Below the pieces are notes generated by a model. It did no database searches, was not told the DNA's origin, and saw only the letters and a program-made list of their open reading frames with translations. This document shows, one piece after another, positions 1 to 8,940 of a DNA stretch of 64,000 nucleotides. The position numbers and the translations under genes were made by a program. The stretch covers positions 310,001-374,000 of the forward strand of contig JBCBIY010000001.1 of the NCBI GenBank assembly GCA_038523925.1, given 5' to 3'. Within the stretch, counting starts at the first letter, position 1, and every line of letters starts with the position of its first letter. The DNA comes from JBCBWG01 sp038523925. GTDB taxonomy: Bacteria; Pseudomonadota; Alphaproteobacteria; Rhizobiales; Hyphomicrobiaceae.

Positions 1-309
1 ATGACCCTCTATGGCCGCCCGATCCAACAGGCGGTCGGCACGTCCTCCGGGTTCGGGCCGATCATCGCGCTACCCGGTATGCTCGGCTTCATCTGGGCCG
101 GCTGGTCCGTCACCGGCACACCGCCGGGATCGCTCGGCTATGTCAGTCTGATCGGAGCTGCGTGCATGGTGCCGGCAAGCGTGCTCACGGCGCCGGTCGG
201 TGCCCGTATCGCGGCGAGGTTCTCGCGGCGCGCCCTTGAGATCGCCTTCGGCGTGTTCCTGACGGTGATCGCGCTGCGTTTCGTCTGCGAAGTCGTCATG
301 GAGATTTAA
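1..309 (+). CDS. Sulfite exporter TauE/SafE family protein, C-terminal part
   Basis: The last 102 residues of an integral membrane protein are visible. The reading frame is open at the first base, so the gene probably begins before the window and the ATG at position 1 is probably internal. Three or four hydrophobic segments alternate with short loops. The GTSSGFGP stretch and the final pattern (PVGARIAARFSRR, then one last hydrophobic helix) are typical of the C-terminal half of TauE/SafE proteins, which export sulfite, sulfoacetate or other small organosulfur anions. The substrate cannot be told from this fragment. No terminator is obvious before the convergent otnC gene. Confidence 0.75.
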   Translation: MTLYGRPIQQAVGTSSGFGPIIALPGMLGFIWAGWSVTGTPPGSLGYVSLIGAACMVPASVLTAPVGARIAARFSRRALEIAFGVFLTVIALRFVCEVVMEI

Positions 310-371
310 CGTGCTGCATCCGAGGCGGACGCGAGATCAGAGCCGGGGCGCCAAGGTCGACCTGGCCTAAA

Positions 372-1013
372 TTAGCTGCGCCCGAACCGCGTGCGCAGTT
401 CAGCGACATTGTCTGGTGTCAGGATGCGGAGCGGCCGGCCCTCGAGCAGCAGGAAGAGACGCGCGGTCTCCTCGAGCTCCTCGACCGCGTCTGTCGCGGC
501 GGCAAGTGACTTACCCGAGACGACTGGGCCGTGGTTGGCGAGTAGCACGGCATGATGTTCGCCGGCGACCTTTGCGACGGCCTCAGCAAGCGCCTTGTCG
601 CCCGGCGGATAGTAGGGCACCAGCGGAAGCCGACCGACGCGCATGGCGTAGTAGGCCGTGATCGGCGGCAGGCAGTCGCTATGGTCGATATCGCCGAGAC
701 AGCTCACCGCGACAGAATGGGTCGAGTGCAGGTGGACTACCGCGCCGTCGTCCGGACGGTGGTCGTACATGACGCTGTGCAGAAACGCCTCCTTAGTCGG
801 CGCGTCGCCGTCGATGTGCCGGCCGCTTGCGTCGAGGCGGGAAAGCCGCGCCGGATCAAGCGTGCCGAACGACGATCCGGTTGGTGTCATCAGCCAGCCG
901 CCATCATCGGAGCGGACGGAGATATTGCCGGTCGAGCCGTGCGTCAGGCCGCGCTCAAACAGCGATAGCGCCGTCCGGCAAATTGCATCGCGGTTCTGTA
1001 TGTCAGCGCTCAC
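372..1013 (-). CDS. otnC: 3-oxo-tetronate 4-phosphate decarboxylase (class II aldolase/adducin family)
   Basis: This 213-residue class II aldolase-fold protein has the expected zinc ligands: His94 and His96 in VVHLHSTH, and His161 in LLANHGPV. Glu75 lies in TKEAF, near the catalytic acid position. The length matches OtnC, which decarboxylates 3-oxo-tetronate 4-phosphate to dihydroxyacetone phosphate. Its start overlaps the stop of otnK by four bases (1010-1013), so the two are probably translationally coupled. The pairing with a DUF1537-type kinase makes OtnC much likelier than fuculose-phosphate or ribulose-phosphate aldolase relatives. Confidence 0.85.
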   Translation of the reverse strand: MSADIQNRDAICRTALSLFERGLTHGSTGNISVRSDDGGWLMTPTGSSFGTLDPARLSRLDASGRHIDGDAPTKEAFLHSVMYDHRPDDGAVVHLHSTHSVAVSCLGDIDHSDCLPPITAYYAMRVGRLPLVPYYPPGDKALAEAVAKVAGEHHAVLLANHGPVVSGKSLAAATDAVEELEETARLFLLLEGRPLRILTPDNVAELRTRFGRS

Positions 1014-2281
1014 GAGATGCGGCTCCAGGCTTTCGTGAAGAAGTCCTCAGTACCGAAGTTACCCGACTTGAAGGCGAGGAGGAGATCGCGCCCATCGCGG
1101 CTCTTGACCCACGGCACACCGGGGTCGATCTCTGGGCCGATCTCAATCGCGCTGACGCCGAGCCCGTCGGCGACCGCGCCCGAGGTCTCGCCACCGGCGA
1201 CGATCATGCGCGTAAAGCCGTGGCCCGCGAGCCCGCCCGCAACGTCGGCGAGCAGGCGTTCAATGGCTGCGCCCGATGCGTCGCGTCCGAGCGCTGCCTG
1301 CGCCTGCCCGACGGCGTCCGGGCTGTCGCTTGAATAGATGAGGACCGGCGCGTCGGCGGGCTGGTTTGCCGCCCAATCGATGAGGTCGGCCGCTGATGTT
1401 TCGCCCGAGACGACCTTGGCGGGGTCGAGCTTCCGAGCTGGAACTCCGTCTTCGATTGCGTGTGCGACCTGACCGCGGGTTGCGACGCTGCATGAGCCTG
1501 CGAGGATTGCTGCGCGGCCGGCAGCGCCGGTGATGGTCTCGGGCGGCGGGGTCTTCGTGAGCTTGCCGGCCGCCTCAAAGTTGTCTGCAAGGCCGAGCGC
1601 GATCCCGGAGCCGCCGGTGATCAGGCGATGGCCCGCAGCCGCAGCCCCAAGCGTCATGAGGTGCGCATCGTCGATCGCGTCGGCGACCACAAAGCGCGGG
1701 CCCTGGTCTGCCGTCGCAGCGATTGCCGTGCGGACGGCGTCTGCGCCAGCGCTCACGGTCGCCGCATCGACCAGCACGACCGGCCGGTCCGATTGGCGGG
1801 CCATGACGCGGACGAGGTTTGCGTCGCGCATCGGCGTCAACGGGTGGTCCTTCATCGGGCTGTCAGACAACAGCGTATCGCCGACGAACAAGTGGCCTTT
1901 GTAGACGGACCGGCCGTTCGCTGGGAACGCCGGACAGACAAAAGCGGCGTCTGCGCCAAGCGTCTGCATCAGTGCGTCCGCGACCGGCCCGATGTTGCCT
2001 TCGTCGGTGGAGTCAAATGTCGAGCAGTACTTAAAGAAGATCTGCTCGGCACCGGCGGCGCTGAGCACGTCACACGCTCGCAGGCTCCAGCGCACGGCTT
2101 CATCGACCGGGTTGGTTCGCGACTTGAGTGCGACGACGACTGCATCCGCGTCGGCAAACGCGCTTGTGTCGGACGGCACACCCATCACCTGGATCGTCCG
2201 CATGCCGCTGCGCGATAGCATCAACGCGAGGTCCGTCGCGCCCGTAATGTCGTCGGCAATTGCGCCGAGCAGCAAAGCCAT
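1010..2281 (-). CDS. otnK: 3-oxo-tetronate kinase (four-carbon acid sugar kinase, DUF1537 family)
   Basis: This 423-residue cytoplasmic kinase begins with LGAIADDITGATDLA, the N-terminal signature of the four-carbon acid sugar kinase family. The C-terminal nucleotide-binding domain carries the glycine-rich GGETSGAVADGLGV. OtnK phosphorylates 3-oxo-tetronate (from L-threonate, D-erythronate or D-threonate oxidation) at O4, and the next gene decarboxylates the product. Length is normal for the family. The upstream MFS gene is on the same strand with a 72-bp gap, so all three may form one operon. The specific tetronate stereoisomer cannot be read from sequence alone. Confidence 0.85.
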   Translation of the reverse strand: MALLLGAIADDITGATDLALMLSRSGMRTIQVMGVPSDTSAFADADAVVVALKSRTNPVDEAVRWSLRACDVLSAAGAEQIFFKYCSTFDSTDEGNIGPVADALMQTLGADAAFVCPAFPANGRSVYKGHLFVGDTLLSDSPMKDHPLTPMRDANLVRVMARQSDRPVVLVDAATVSAGADAVRTAIAATADQGPRFVVADAIDDAHLMTLGAAAAGHRLITGGSGIALGLADNFEAAGKLTKTPPPETITGAAGRAAILAGSCSVATRGQVAHAIEDGVPARKLDPAKVVSGETSAADLIDWAANQPADAPVLIYSSDSPDAVGQAQAALGRDASGAAIERLLADVAGGLAGHGFTRMIVAGGETSGAVADGLGVSAIEIGPEIDPGVPWVKSRDGRDLLLAFKSGNFGTEDFFTKAWSRIS

Positions 2282-2353
2282 GTCGTCACCTCACCTGGTT
2301 CGCACTCTTCCTATAGCGCATTGCGCCGGCGTTCGCGTCCGCCGCCGCCCGCA

Positions 2354-3610
2354 TCAGGTCCGCGACGGCACTGGGGCTTCGGCGCGCTCGGCCATTGCGT
2401 CCTGAAGGAACAGCGGCGGTATGCTGGCCGCGATGCAGTAGGCCGCCATCACGATTAAGAGCGTGCCGACGCCGAGGCCCGCGTCAATCAGATAACCCGT
2501 GATGCTCGGGCCGACGGCTGTGGACAGCACCATCGCAGCCACAACCAATGCGCGGATCGCGCCGAGGTGGCGCGTGCCATAGAGCTCGGCCCAGAGCGTG
2601 CCGCTGATGCTGACCATAAAGCCGGCGCTCAGCCCGAAGAAAGCGAACGCTGCAAACGCCGTCAGCGGGTGCGTGCCAAGCCCGAAGATCGCAAGCGCGA
2701 CACACAGCGGCATCAGCATTACAGGCAGGAAACTGCGCGCGGATCCGCGGTCGACGAGCCAGCCGGCGGCGATGCTGCCGAGCACGGAGGTGGCGGCGTA
2801 GAAGGGATAGCTCGCGGCGATCCACTCGATCGACCAGCCCTTGGCAGCGGCAAGGTGCGCCTGATGGAAGAACACGGATGTGACGATGAAGGCCGGGGCG
2901 AGGAGGCCTGGAAACAGCGCGTAAGGCAGCCAGTCGCGGCGGACCTCAGACGCGGTCCATTGCCGGCGGTCGGTCACGGCGACCGCCACGTCTTCGGCTG
3001 AAAAGCGCGGCGTGCGGTTGCGGTATGTCAGCAGGTAGAAGACGGGGGCGGCAACGAAGATCATCACCATTGCTGCGGCCACCCATGTGCCGCGCCAGCC
3101 AAGTGCCGGAATGAGCGCAACCGCCAGTAGCGGGAAGAACGCTTCGCCCGCCGGGAACCCAAACGAAGCCATCGCGACCGCGCGGCCGCGCCGGGCTTCG
3201 AACCAGCGGCCCATCGCCGTCATCGAGATGTGCGTCATCATCCCCTGGCCGAACAGGCGGAGCAGAAACAGCGCGATGACCAGCAGAACAAGCGACCGGG
3301 CATTCGCCATCACCAGGCAGCCGATGCCGAGCGCGACGGCAACCGCGGCGCTCAGCCCTGCGACCGGCCAGCGGTCAGCGAGTTTGCCGATGAAGATGAG
3401 CGCCATCGCGCTGGCGGCCGTCGCGATCGTATAGAGCCCGCCGAAGTCGCCGTGCGAGAGCCCGTAGAACGCGCGGATGTCGGCGCCGAACAGCGAGATG
3501 AAGTACGTCTGGCCGAAGCTCGAGCCGAGCGTCATGAGGAAGCCCGCGCCAAGCCAGCGGGCGTTGTTGCGCACGGAGAGGGGCGGAAGTGCGCTGGTTT
3601 GCTGTTGCAT
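2354..3610 (-). CDS. MFS transporter, probably for the otnK/otnC substrate
   Basis: This is a 418-residue major facilitator protein with about twelve hydrophobic segments. I chose the ATG at 3610 (MQQQTSALPP) because the longer open frame adds only a short basic stretch. The loop between helices 2 and 3 reads GKLADRWPVAG, the MFS motif-A region, and GWLVDRGSARS is its repeat in the second half. It is the first gene of the minus-strand cluster with otnK and otnC. Uptake of a sugar acid such as threonate or erythronate is a context-based inference. A dehydrogenase and the OtnI isomerase of the pathway are not visible here. Confidence 0.8.
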   Translation of the reverse strand: MQQQTSALPPLSVRNNARWLGAGFLMTLGSSFGQTYFISLFGADIRAFYGLSHGDFGGLYTIATAASAMALIFIGKLADRWPVAGLSAAVAVALGIGCLVMANARSLVLLVIALFLLRLFGQGMMTHISMTAMGRWFEARRGRAVAMASFGFPAGEAFFPLLAVALIPALGWRGTWVAAAMVMIFVAAPVFYLLTYRNRTPRFSAEDVAVAVTDRRQWTASEVRRDWLPYALFPGLLAPAFIVTSVFFHQAHLAAAKGWSIEWIAASYPFYAATSVLGSIAAGWLVDRGSARSFLPVMLMPLCVALAIFGLGTHPLTAFAAFAFFGLSAGFMVSISGTLWAELYGTRHLGAIRALVVAAMVLSTAVGPSITGYLIDAGLGVGTLLIVMAAYCIAASIPPLFLQDAMAERAEAPVPSRT

Positions 3611-3716
3611 CTTAGGGGAACGCGGGGACAAGAAGAGTTGAGCCCTCATCTAGGCCGTCCGACCGCGGTTTGCTTTGCGCGGGAAGCGAGCCAGCCATGC
3701 AGTTGATACCAGACGT

Positions 3717-4169
3717 ATGTCAGTCAACACGGAAGCCGCGGCGCGCGTTTCCTCCGGTACGCATCTTCTCTTTGTCTATGGCACACTGATGCCGGACGTG
3801 GCGTCCCGGATGGGCGTTGCGCAGCGCAAACGGCTTGCGGCGCAGTCACAGCGGGTGTGCCAGGCCGTCGTGCGGGGCGTGCTTTATGACTTTGGTCCGC
3901 ATCCCGCGCTCCAGTTGACGGGTGCGCCTGGCGATCAGGTCCACGGTGTGTTGCTCGCGCTCGACCGGCCGGCGACGACGTTTCAGTGGCTCGACCCTTA
4001 TGAGAGCATTCGCGGCGCGCCGGGCTTTGATCTTTACGCACGCGTGCTCGCGCCGGTCGAACTGGAACGTGGCGCGTGCGCGGTCGCCTGGATCTACGAC
4101 TACGTCGCGCCCATCCGGGAGGCCCGTCGGATCGAGACGGGGCGTTGGTCGCCGCGCGATCGCGTGTGA
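3717..4169 (+). CDS. Gamma-glutamylcyclotransferase (AIG2-like) family protein
   Basis: The 150-residue product has the family's N-terminal FVYGTLMPD (YGTL at residues 21-24), which forms the substrate-binding loop. WLDPYESI supplies the likely catalytic acid, Glu96. Such proteins release 5-oxoproline from gamma-glutamyl compounds or act on gamma-glutamylamines; the true substrate is unknown. The ATG at 3717 is preferred over an in-frame start 14 codons earlier because the extension is not conserved-looking. It is divergent from the MFS gene, and the intervening 106 bp presumably holds both promoters. Confidence 0.75.
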   Translation: MSVNTEAAARVSSGTHLLFVYGTLMPDVASRMGVAQRKRLAAQSQRVCQAVVRGVLYDFGPHPALQLTGAPGDQVHGVLLALDRPATTFQWLDPYESIRGAPGFDLYARVLAPVELERGACAVAWIYDYVAPIREARRIETGRWSPRDRV

Positions 4170-4247
4170 GCCGTCGTGGGAACCGGTTGGTGGGCGGTGC
4201 GTTCGAGCCTCGTTCCCAAGCGTGTCTCAGCAACGAACCGACCGGAC

Positions 4248-4565
4248 ATGATCGACTTCGGCAATCTCTTCATTGTTTTGCTCGCGCTGCCTGCTGCGGC
4301 TGTCGGCTGGGTCGCCGGCCGCATCTTCACGTACTGGATCGACTTCAAGCCCGTCACCTGGCTGATCATGCTGGTGAGCGGCTTTGGCGCGATTCTGCCC
4401 GCATTCATCTCTTGGCTGTTCGTCGAGGCCATCTCGCCGGCCTCGTTGCTCCTCCCCGTTAGCGCTTCTGTCGCAGGACTGGGGTTTGGCGCCGTATTCG
4501 GCGCTTGGCGCACGCTCGATGTCGGTGGCTGGCGGACGGGTTCGGATGGCCATCGGCGCGCATAG
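4248..4565 (+). CDS. Small hypothetical membrane protein
   Basis: The predicted protein has 105 residues, starting MIDFGNLF, with about three hydrophobic helices (roughly residues 5-22, 33-55 and 60-80). The C-terminus is polar and runs out in GSDGHRRA. I do not recognise the family. The ATG at 4248 is chosen because translation from earlier in-frame starts would add a polar, non-membrane leader. It lies between the cyclotransferase-like gene and nuoK on the same strand. In a typical relative, nuoJ would occupy this place, but this protein does not resemble NuoJ. Confidence 0.5.
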   Translation: MIDFGNLFIVLLALPAAAVGWVAGRIFTYWIDFKPVTWLIMLVSGFGAILPAFISWLFVEAISPASLLLPVSASVAGLGFGAVFGAWRTLDVGGWRTGSDGHRRA

Positions 4566-4743
4566 CTCGCGCTGCCTGTCCCAATCCTAAGTTGACAGCC
4601 GCGGGCGGTGCGTATTGTTGCACCGCAGCAGCCCGGCCAAGGTCGTAATGACGGCGCCGGCAGAACCGGTAATACCACCCCGAAACATCCGGAGCCGCGG
4701 CAGGCTCTCGAGTGGCGGGCGCACGCGGGAACGGGAGCAGGCG

Positions 4744-5052
4744 TTGGAAGTCGGACTTGGACACTACCTGACCGTAGCTGCGATCCTGTTCACGATCGGC
4801 ATGCTCGGCATCTTCCTCAACCGCAAGAACGTCATCGTCATTCTGATGTCGGTTGAGCTGATGCTGCTCGCCGTCAACATCAACCTCGTCGCGTTCTCAG
4901 CCTTCGCAGGTGATCTCGTCGGTCAGGTGTTTGCAATGATGGTCCTCACCGTCGCCGCCGCCGAAGCCGCCATCGGCCTTGCCATCATCGTCGTCTACTA
5001 CCGCAACCGCGGATCAATTGCGGTCGAGGACGTGAGCATGATGAAGGGCTGA
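4744..5052 (+). CDS. nuoK: NADH-quinone oxidoreductase subunit K
   Basis: NuoK is a three-helix subunit of the proton-pumping membrane arm of respiratory complex I. Starting at the TTG at 4744 (read MEVGLGHYL) gives exactly 102 residues, the usual alphaproteobacterial length, and a purine-rich GGGAGCAGG lies just upstream. The conserved helix SVELMLLAVNINLVAF contains the membrane glutamates used in proton translocation. The C-terminus VYYRNRGSIAVEDVSMMKG is typical. Oddly, nuoJ is not upstream and nuoL does not follow directly: a 406-bp gap separates them. An upstream in-frame extension to 4615 exists but looks non-native. Confidence 0.93.
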   Translation: MEVGLGHYLTVAAILFTIGMLGIFLNRKNVIVILMSVELMLLAVNINLVAFSAFAGDLVGQVFAMMVLTVAAAEAAIGLAIIVVYYRNRGSIAVEDVSMMKG

Positions 5053-5458
5053 TGTGGCAGGTCGTTTGGAATTGCGCGTTGGGTTTCGGGCCAAACAGAT
5101 GGCGTCTTGCCGAGACTTGATTGCCGGGCGGAAGGCTTGGACGTGGCTGTGACCGGCGATGAACTGACGTCGCGATTGCCGAACGAGGCGCCGGGAGTAT
5201 GCGCGCAAGGATGACTGAGAGAGTTGGAAACGCACATCACCATCGCAGAGCGCGTCGGATTGATTGCGCCGTTTCAGTCGAACGACGTCCTCGGCCAACG
5301 AGACTTGGCCGGTCGCATCCAAAAAGCTCTGACAAGGGCGCAAACGTAATGAACACCTCAGCTTACGTCGCCGCGTGCCCGAGCTCTGAAGCCGCCCACC
5401 GGCCGATGACGATCGATGCACGCTTCACGACGACCCCCAAGCGAGCGGAGCTCGCCCA
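5053..5458 (+). other. Unusual nuoK-nuoL intergenic region
   Basis: These 406 bp separate two genes that are normally adjacent or overlapping. No known protein, tRNA or mobile element was recognised in any frame. The only candidate coding stretch is the short frame at 5349-5462 that overlaps the nuoL start. No strong terminator hairpin with a T-run was seen, so read-through transcription from nuoK to nuoL remains possible. Confidence 0.5.
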
Positions 5459-5462
5459 ATGA
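5349..5462 (+). CDS. Possible 37-codon leader peptide overlapping nuoL
   Basis: A short frame begins at an ATG (MNTSAYVAACPSSEAAH) with AAGGGCG about 10 bases upstream and ends in RAELAQ. Its TGA stop overlaps the nuoL ATG in an ATGA arrangement (5459-5462), the geometry of translational coupling. The peptide is not hydrophobic and matches no family I know. It may be a chance frame; the ribosome-site spacing and stop/start overlap are the only support. Confidence 0.25.
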   Translation: MNTSAYVAACPSSEAAHRPMTIDARFTTTPKRAELAQ

Positions 5463-7411
5463 TCTATCAAGCCATCGTCTTTCTCCCGCTCGCCGGCGCG
5501 TTGATCGCAGGCCTCTTCGGGCGCGCCATTGGGCATCGACCGGCGGAGATCATAACGACCGGGCTCTTGATGATCGCGGCAGTTCTGTCGTGGGTCGTCT
5601 TCTTCGAGATCGGCTTCGGGCAGCAGACGGTCAAAGTCCCGCTCATGCGGTGGATTACGTCGGGCGAACTCGACGTTGCGTGGTCGCTCCGCATCGACAC
5701 GCTAACGGCCGTCATGCTGGTTGTCGTCAACACCGTCTCGTCGCTCGTACACCTGTATTCGATCGGTTACATGCACGACGACCCCGCGCGGTCTCGGTTC
5801 TTTGCGTATCTGTCGCTGTTCACGTTCGCGATGCTGATGCTCGTGACGTCGGACAACCTCCTGCAGATGTTCTTCGGTTGGGAAGGCGTCGGTCTCGCGT
5901 CCTATCTGCTGATCGGCTTCTGGTACAAAAAGCCGACGGCGAACGCGGCTGCGATCAAGGCCTTTGTCGTCAACCGCGTCGGCGACTTCGGCTACGCGCT
6001 CGGCATCTTCGGCATTTTCGCCGTCTTCCAATCGGTCCAATTCGATACGATCTTTGCTGCCGCGCCGACCGCCGTCGGCCAGACGATGGAGTTCGCGGGC
6101 TTCCAGGTCGATATCCTCACGCTGCTCTGCCTGCTCCTCTTTATGGGCGCGATGGGCAAGTCAGCTCAGTTCCTGCTGCACACGTGGCTGCCGGACGCGA
6201 TGGAAGGCCCAACGCCGGTGTCGGCGCTCATCCACGCGGCGACGATGGTGACGGCCGGTGTGTTCCTCGTCGCGCGCATGTCGCCACTCTTTGAGTACGC
6301 GCCGAACGCGCTGTTGTTCGTCACCGCGGTGGGCGCGATCACCGCGTTCTTCGCCGCGACCGTCGGCCTCGTCCAAAACGACATCAAGCGGGTCATCGCC
6401 TATTCGACGTGTTCGCAGCTTGGCTACATGTTCGTTGCCTGCGGCGTTGGCGCATACGGCGTCGCAATCTTTCACTTGTTCACACACGCGTTCTTCAAGG
6501 CGCTGCTGTTCCTCGGCGCGGGCTCCGTCATCCACGCGATGCACCACGAGCAGGACATGCGGAACATGGGCGGGCTCGCTCCGAAGATCAGGATCACGTG
6601 GGTGATGATGCTGATCGGCACGCTCGCATTAACGGGTGTTGGCATTCCGCACCTGATTGGCTTTGCGGGCTTCTATTCGAAGGACGCGATTATCGAGGCC
6701 GCGTTCGGCGCGCACACCGCTTACAACTACGCATTCTGGCTGCTCGTCATCGCAGCCTTCATGACGTCGTTCTATTCGTGGCGGCTGATGTTCCTGACGT
6801 TCCACGGCAAGAGCCGCGCCGAGCACGAGACCTTCAAGCACGCGCACGAGAGCCCGTTGGTGATGCTCGCGCCGCTGGTCGTCCTTGCCGTCGGTGCCAT
6901 TGGCGCAGGCATCGCGTTTAAGAAGCAGTTCCTGTCCGAGCCCGCCGCAGCGTTCTGGAACAAGTCGATCTTCGCGGGCCCCGGCAACGACATCCTCGAT
7001 GCGATGCATCACGTGCCGGAGTGGGTCTACTGGTCGCCGTTTGCGGCGATGCTCACCGGGCTAGGGCTCGCCTATGTCTTCTACATCGCAAGCCCGGGAC
7101 TGCCCGCGGCCACCGCGCGCACGTTTAAGCCGATCTACCTGTTCTTCCTGAACAAGTGGTACTTTGACGAGCTCTACAACTGGTTGTTCGTGAAGCCCGC
7201 GTTTTGGATCGGGCGCATGTTCTGGAAGACCGGCGACGGCCGCATCATCGATGGGCTCGGCCCCGACGGCGTGTCCGCCCGCGTCCTCGACGTCACCGGC
7301 CGCGTGGTCAAGCTGCAGACCGGATACGTCTATCACTACGCCTACGCGATGATGCTCGGCATAGCTGCAATCCTCATCTACTTCGCGTTTTCAGGGGGAG
7401 GCGTGCAGTAG
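5459..7411 (+). CDS. nuoL: NADH-quinone oxidoreductase subunit L
   Basis: NuoL is the largest antiporter-like subunit at the distal end of the complex I membrane arm. The 650-residue length is normal. Conserved stretches include GWEGVGLASYLLIGFWY, HTWLPDAMEGPTPVSAL and the lysine-containing helix LVQNDIKRVIAYSTCSQLG. A long C-terminal lateral helix region follows (about residues 540-650). The start ATG at 5459 has GCGGAG upstream. nuoM begins on the base after its stop, so L and M are clearly co-translated. Confidence 0.97.
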   Translation: MIYQAIVFLPLAGALIAGLFGRAIGHRPAEIITTGLLMIAAVLSWVVFFEIGFGQQTVKVPLMRWITSGELDVAWSLRIDTLTAVMLVVVNTVSSLVHLYSIGYMHDDPARSRFFAYLSLFTFAMLMLVTSDNLLQMFFGWEGVGLASYLLIGFWYKKPTANAAAIKAFVVNRVGDFGYALGIFGIFAVFQSVQFDTIFAAAPTAVGQTMEFAGFQVDILTLLCLLLFMGAMGKSAQFLLHTWLPDAMEGPTPVSALIHAATMVTAGVFLVARMSPLFEYAPNALLFVTAVGAITAFFAATVGLVQNDIKRVIAYSTCSQLGYMFVACGVGAYGVAIFHLFTHAFFKALLFLGAGSVIHAMHHEQDMRNMGGLAPKIRITWVMMLIGTLALTGVGIPHLIGFAGFYSKDAIIEAAFGAHTAYNYAFWLLVIAAFMTSFYSWRLMFLTFHGKSRAEHETFKHAHESPLVMLAPLVVLAVGAIGAGIAFKKQFLSEPAAAFWNKSIFAGPGNDILDAMHHVPEWVYWSPFAAMLTGLGLAYVFYIASPGLPAATARTFKPIYLFFLNKWYFDELYNWLFVKPAFWIGRMFWKTGDGRIIDGLGPDGVSARVLDVTGRVVKLQTGYVYHYAYAMMLGIAAILIYFAFSGGGVQ

Positions 7412-8911
7412 ATGTTTGATCTCAGCGAAACCCCGATCCTGTCGGTCATCACGTTCCTGCCGCTCGTCGGTGTGGCGTTCATTGCGTTCCTGCCGAAAGA
7501 CGCACACCGCAACGCGCGCTGGGCAGCGCTGTTTACGACCGTCTTCACGTTCCTCGCCTCGCTCACGATCTGGGTGAACTTCGACGGGTCGACGGCCGCC
7601 TTTCAGTTCGTCGAAGAAGTGCCCTGGTTCGGGCCCGTCAAATACAAGATGGGCGTCGACGGCATCTCGATGCTGTTCGTCATTCTGACGACGTTCTTGA
7701 TGCCCCTTTGCATTCTTGCGAGCTGGGAAAGCGTCCAGACGCGCGTCAAGGAATACATGATCGCGTTTCTGCTGCTCGAGACGCTGATGGTCGGCGTCTT
7801 CTGTGCGCTCGATCTGTTCCTGTTCTACCTGTTCTTCGAGGCAGGCCTCATTCCGATGTTCCTGATCATCGGCGTGTGGGGCGGGCCGCGGCGCATCTAT
7901 GCGAGCTTCAAGTTCTTCATCTACACGTTGCTCGGCTCTGTGCTGATGCTGCTCGCCATGATGGCGATGTACTGGCAGGCCGGCACAACCGACATCACGG
8001 TATTGCTGCAGACGAAGTTCCCGGACGACATGCAGTGGTGGCTGTGGCTCGCGTTCTTTGCATCGTTCGCGGTCAAGATGCCGATGTGGCCGGTGCACAC
8101 CTGGCTGCCGGATGCGCACGTCGAGGCGCCAACGGCCGGTTCCGTGATCCTTGCTGGCATCCTGCTGAAGATGGGCGGCTACGGGTTCCTCAGGTTCTCG
8201 CTGCCGATGTTCCCCGTCGCGAGCGCAGACTTCGCGACGCTTGTGTTTGTCCTGTCCGTCGTCGCGATCGTCTACACGTCGCTGGTCGCGCTCGCGCAGG
8301 AGGATGTGAAAAAGCTCATCGCCTACTCGTCGGTCGCGCACATGGGTTTCGTGACCATGGGCATCTTCACGTTCACGCACCAGGGCCTCGATGGCGCGAT
8401 CTTCCAGATGCTCTCGCACGGGCTCATTTCCGCGGCGCTCTTCCTTTGCGTCGGCGTCATCTACGACCGGATGCACACGCGCGAGATCGCAGCGTTCGGC
8501 GGGCTTGCGAGCCGCATGCCGATTTATGCGGCCTGCTTCATGGTCTTCACGATGGCCAACGTCGGCCTGCCCGGCACGTCAGGCTTCGTCGGCGAATTCC
8601 TGACGCTGCTCGGCGCGTTCCAAGCGAAAACCGCAGTGGCCGTCGTCGCGACAACCGGCGTGATCCTGTCGGCTGCCTACGGGCTTTATCTCTACCGCCG
8701 CATGATCTTTGGCGAACTTGAGAAGCAGAGCCTGCGCAAGATCATGGATATGAACGCGCGTGAGATTGCCGTCATCGCGCCGCTCGTCATCCTCGTCATC
8801 TTCTTCGGTTTTTATCCGAGCCCCGTCCTCGACGTGACGGCAGCCTCGGTCAAAAATCTTGTCCAGAACTATGAGCAGGCGGTGCAGGCCGCGGCGCTTG
8901 CAACCAACTAG
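7412..8911 (+). CDS. nuoM: NADH-quinone oxidoreductase subunit M
   Basis: NuoM is the second antiporter-like proton channel of complex I. The protein has 499 residues and about fourteen membrane helices. Visible signatures include FYLFFEAGLIPMFLIIGVWG (with the conserved channel glutamate), VHTWLPDAHVEAPTAGSV and AQEDVKKLIAYSSVAHMGF. The ATG follows the nuoL stop directly. nuoN follows after 29 bp, and all three genes have matching high-GC codon use, so this part of the operon is intact. Confidence 0.97.
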   Translation: MFDLSETPILSVITFLPLVGVAFIAFLPKDAHRNARWAALFTTVFTFLASLTIWVNFDGSTAAFQFVEEVPWFGPVKYKMGVDGISMLFVILTTFLMPLCILASWESVQTRVKEYMIAFLLLETLMVGVFCALDLFLFYLFFEAGLIPMFLIIGVWGGPRRIYASFKFFIYTLLGSVLMLLAMMAMYWQAGTTDITVLLQTKFPDDMQWWLWLAFFASFAVKMPMWPVHTWLPDAHVEAPTAGSVILAGILLKMGGYGFLRFSLPMFPVASADFATLVFVLSVVAIVYTSLVALAQEDVKKLIAYSSVAHMGFVTMGIFTFTHQGLDGAIFQMLSHGLISAALFLCVGVIYDRMHTREIAAFGGLASRMPIYAACFMVFTMANVGLPGTSGFVGEFLTLLGAFQAKTAVAVVATTGVILSAAYGLYLYRRMIFGELEKQSLRKIMDMNAREIAVIAPLVILVIFFGFYPSPVLDVTAASVKNLVQNYEQAVQAAALATN

Positions 8912-8940
8912 GTGCGGCCAGACCCGCCGCGGGACCAGCA

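Noticed and set aside
5014..5421. 135-codon minus-strand frame in the nuoK-nuoL gap
   Set aside because: It has no recognisable domain, reads across the nuoK end, and has no convincing start signal.
7391..8476. 361-codon antisense frame rich in His, Asp, Glu and Arg opposite nuoM
   Set aside because: It is a mirror frame of a conserved membrane-protein gene with high-GC codon use; its composition is typical of such shadows.
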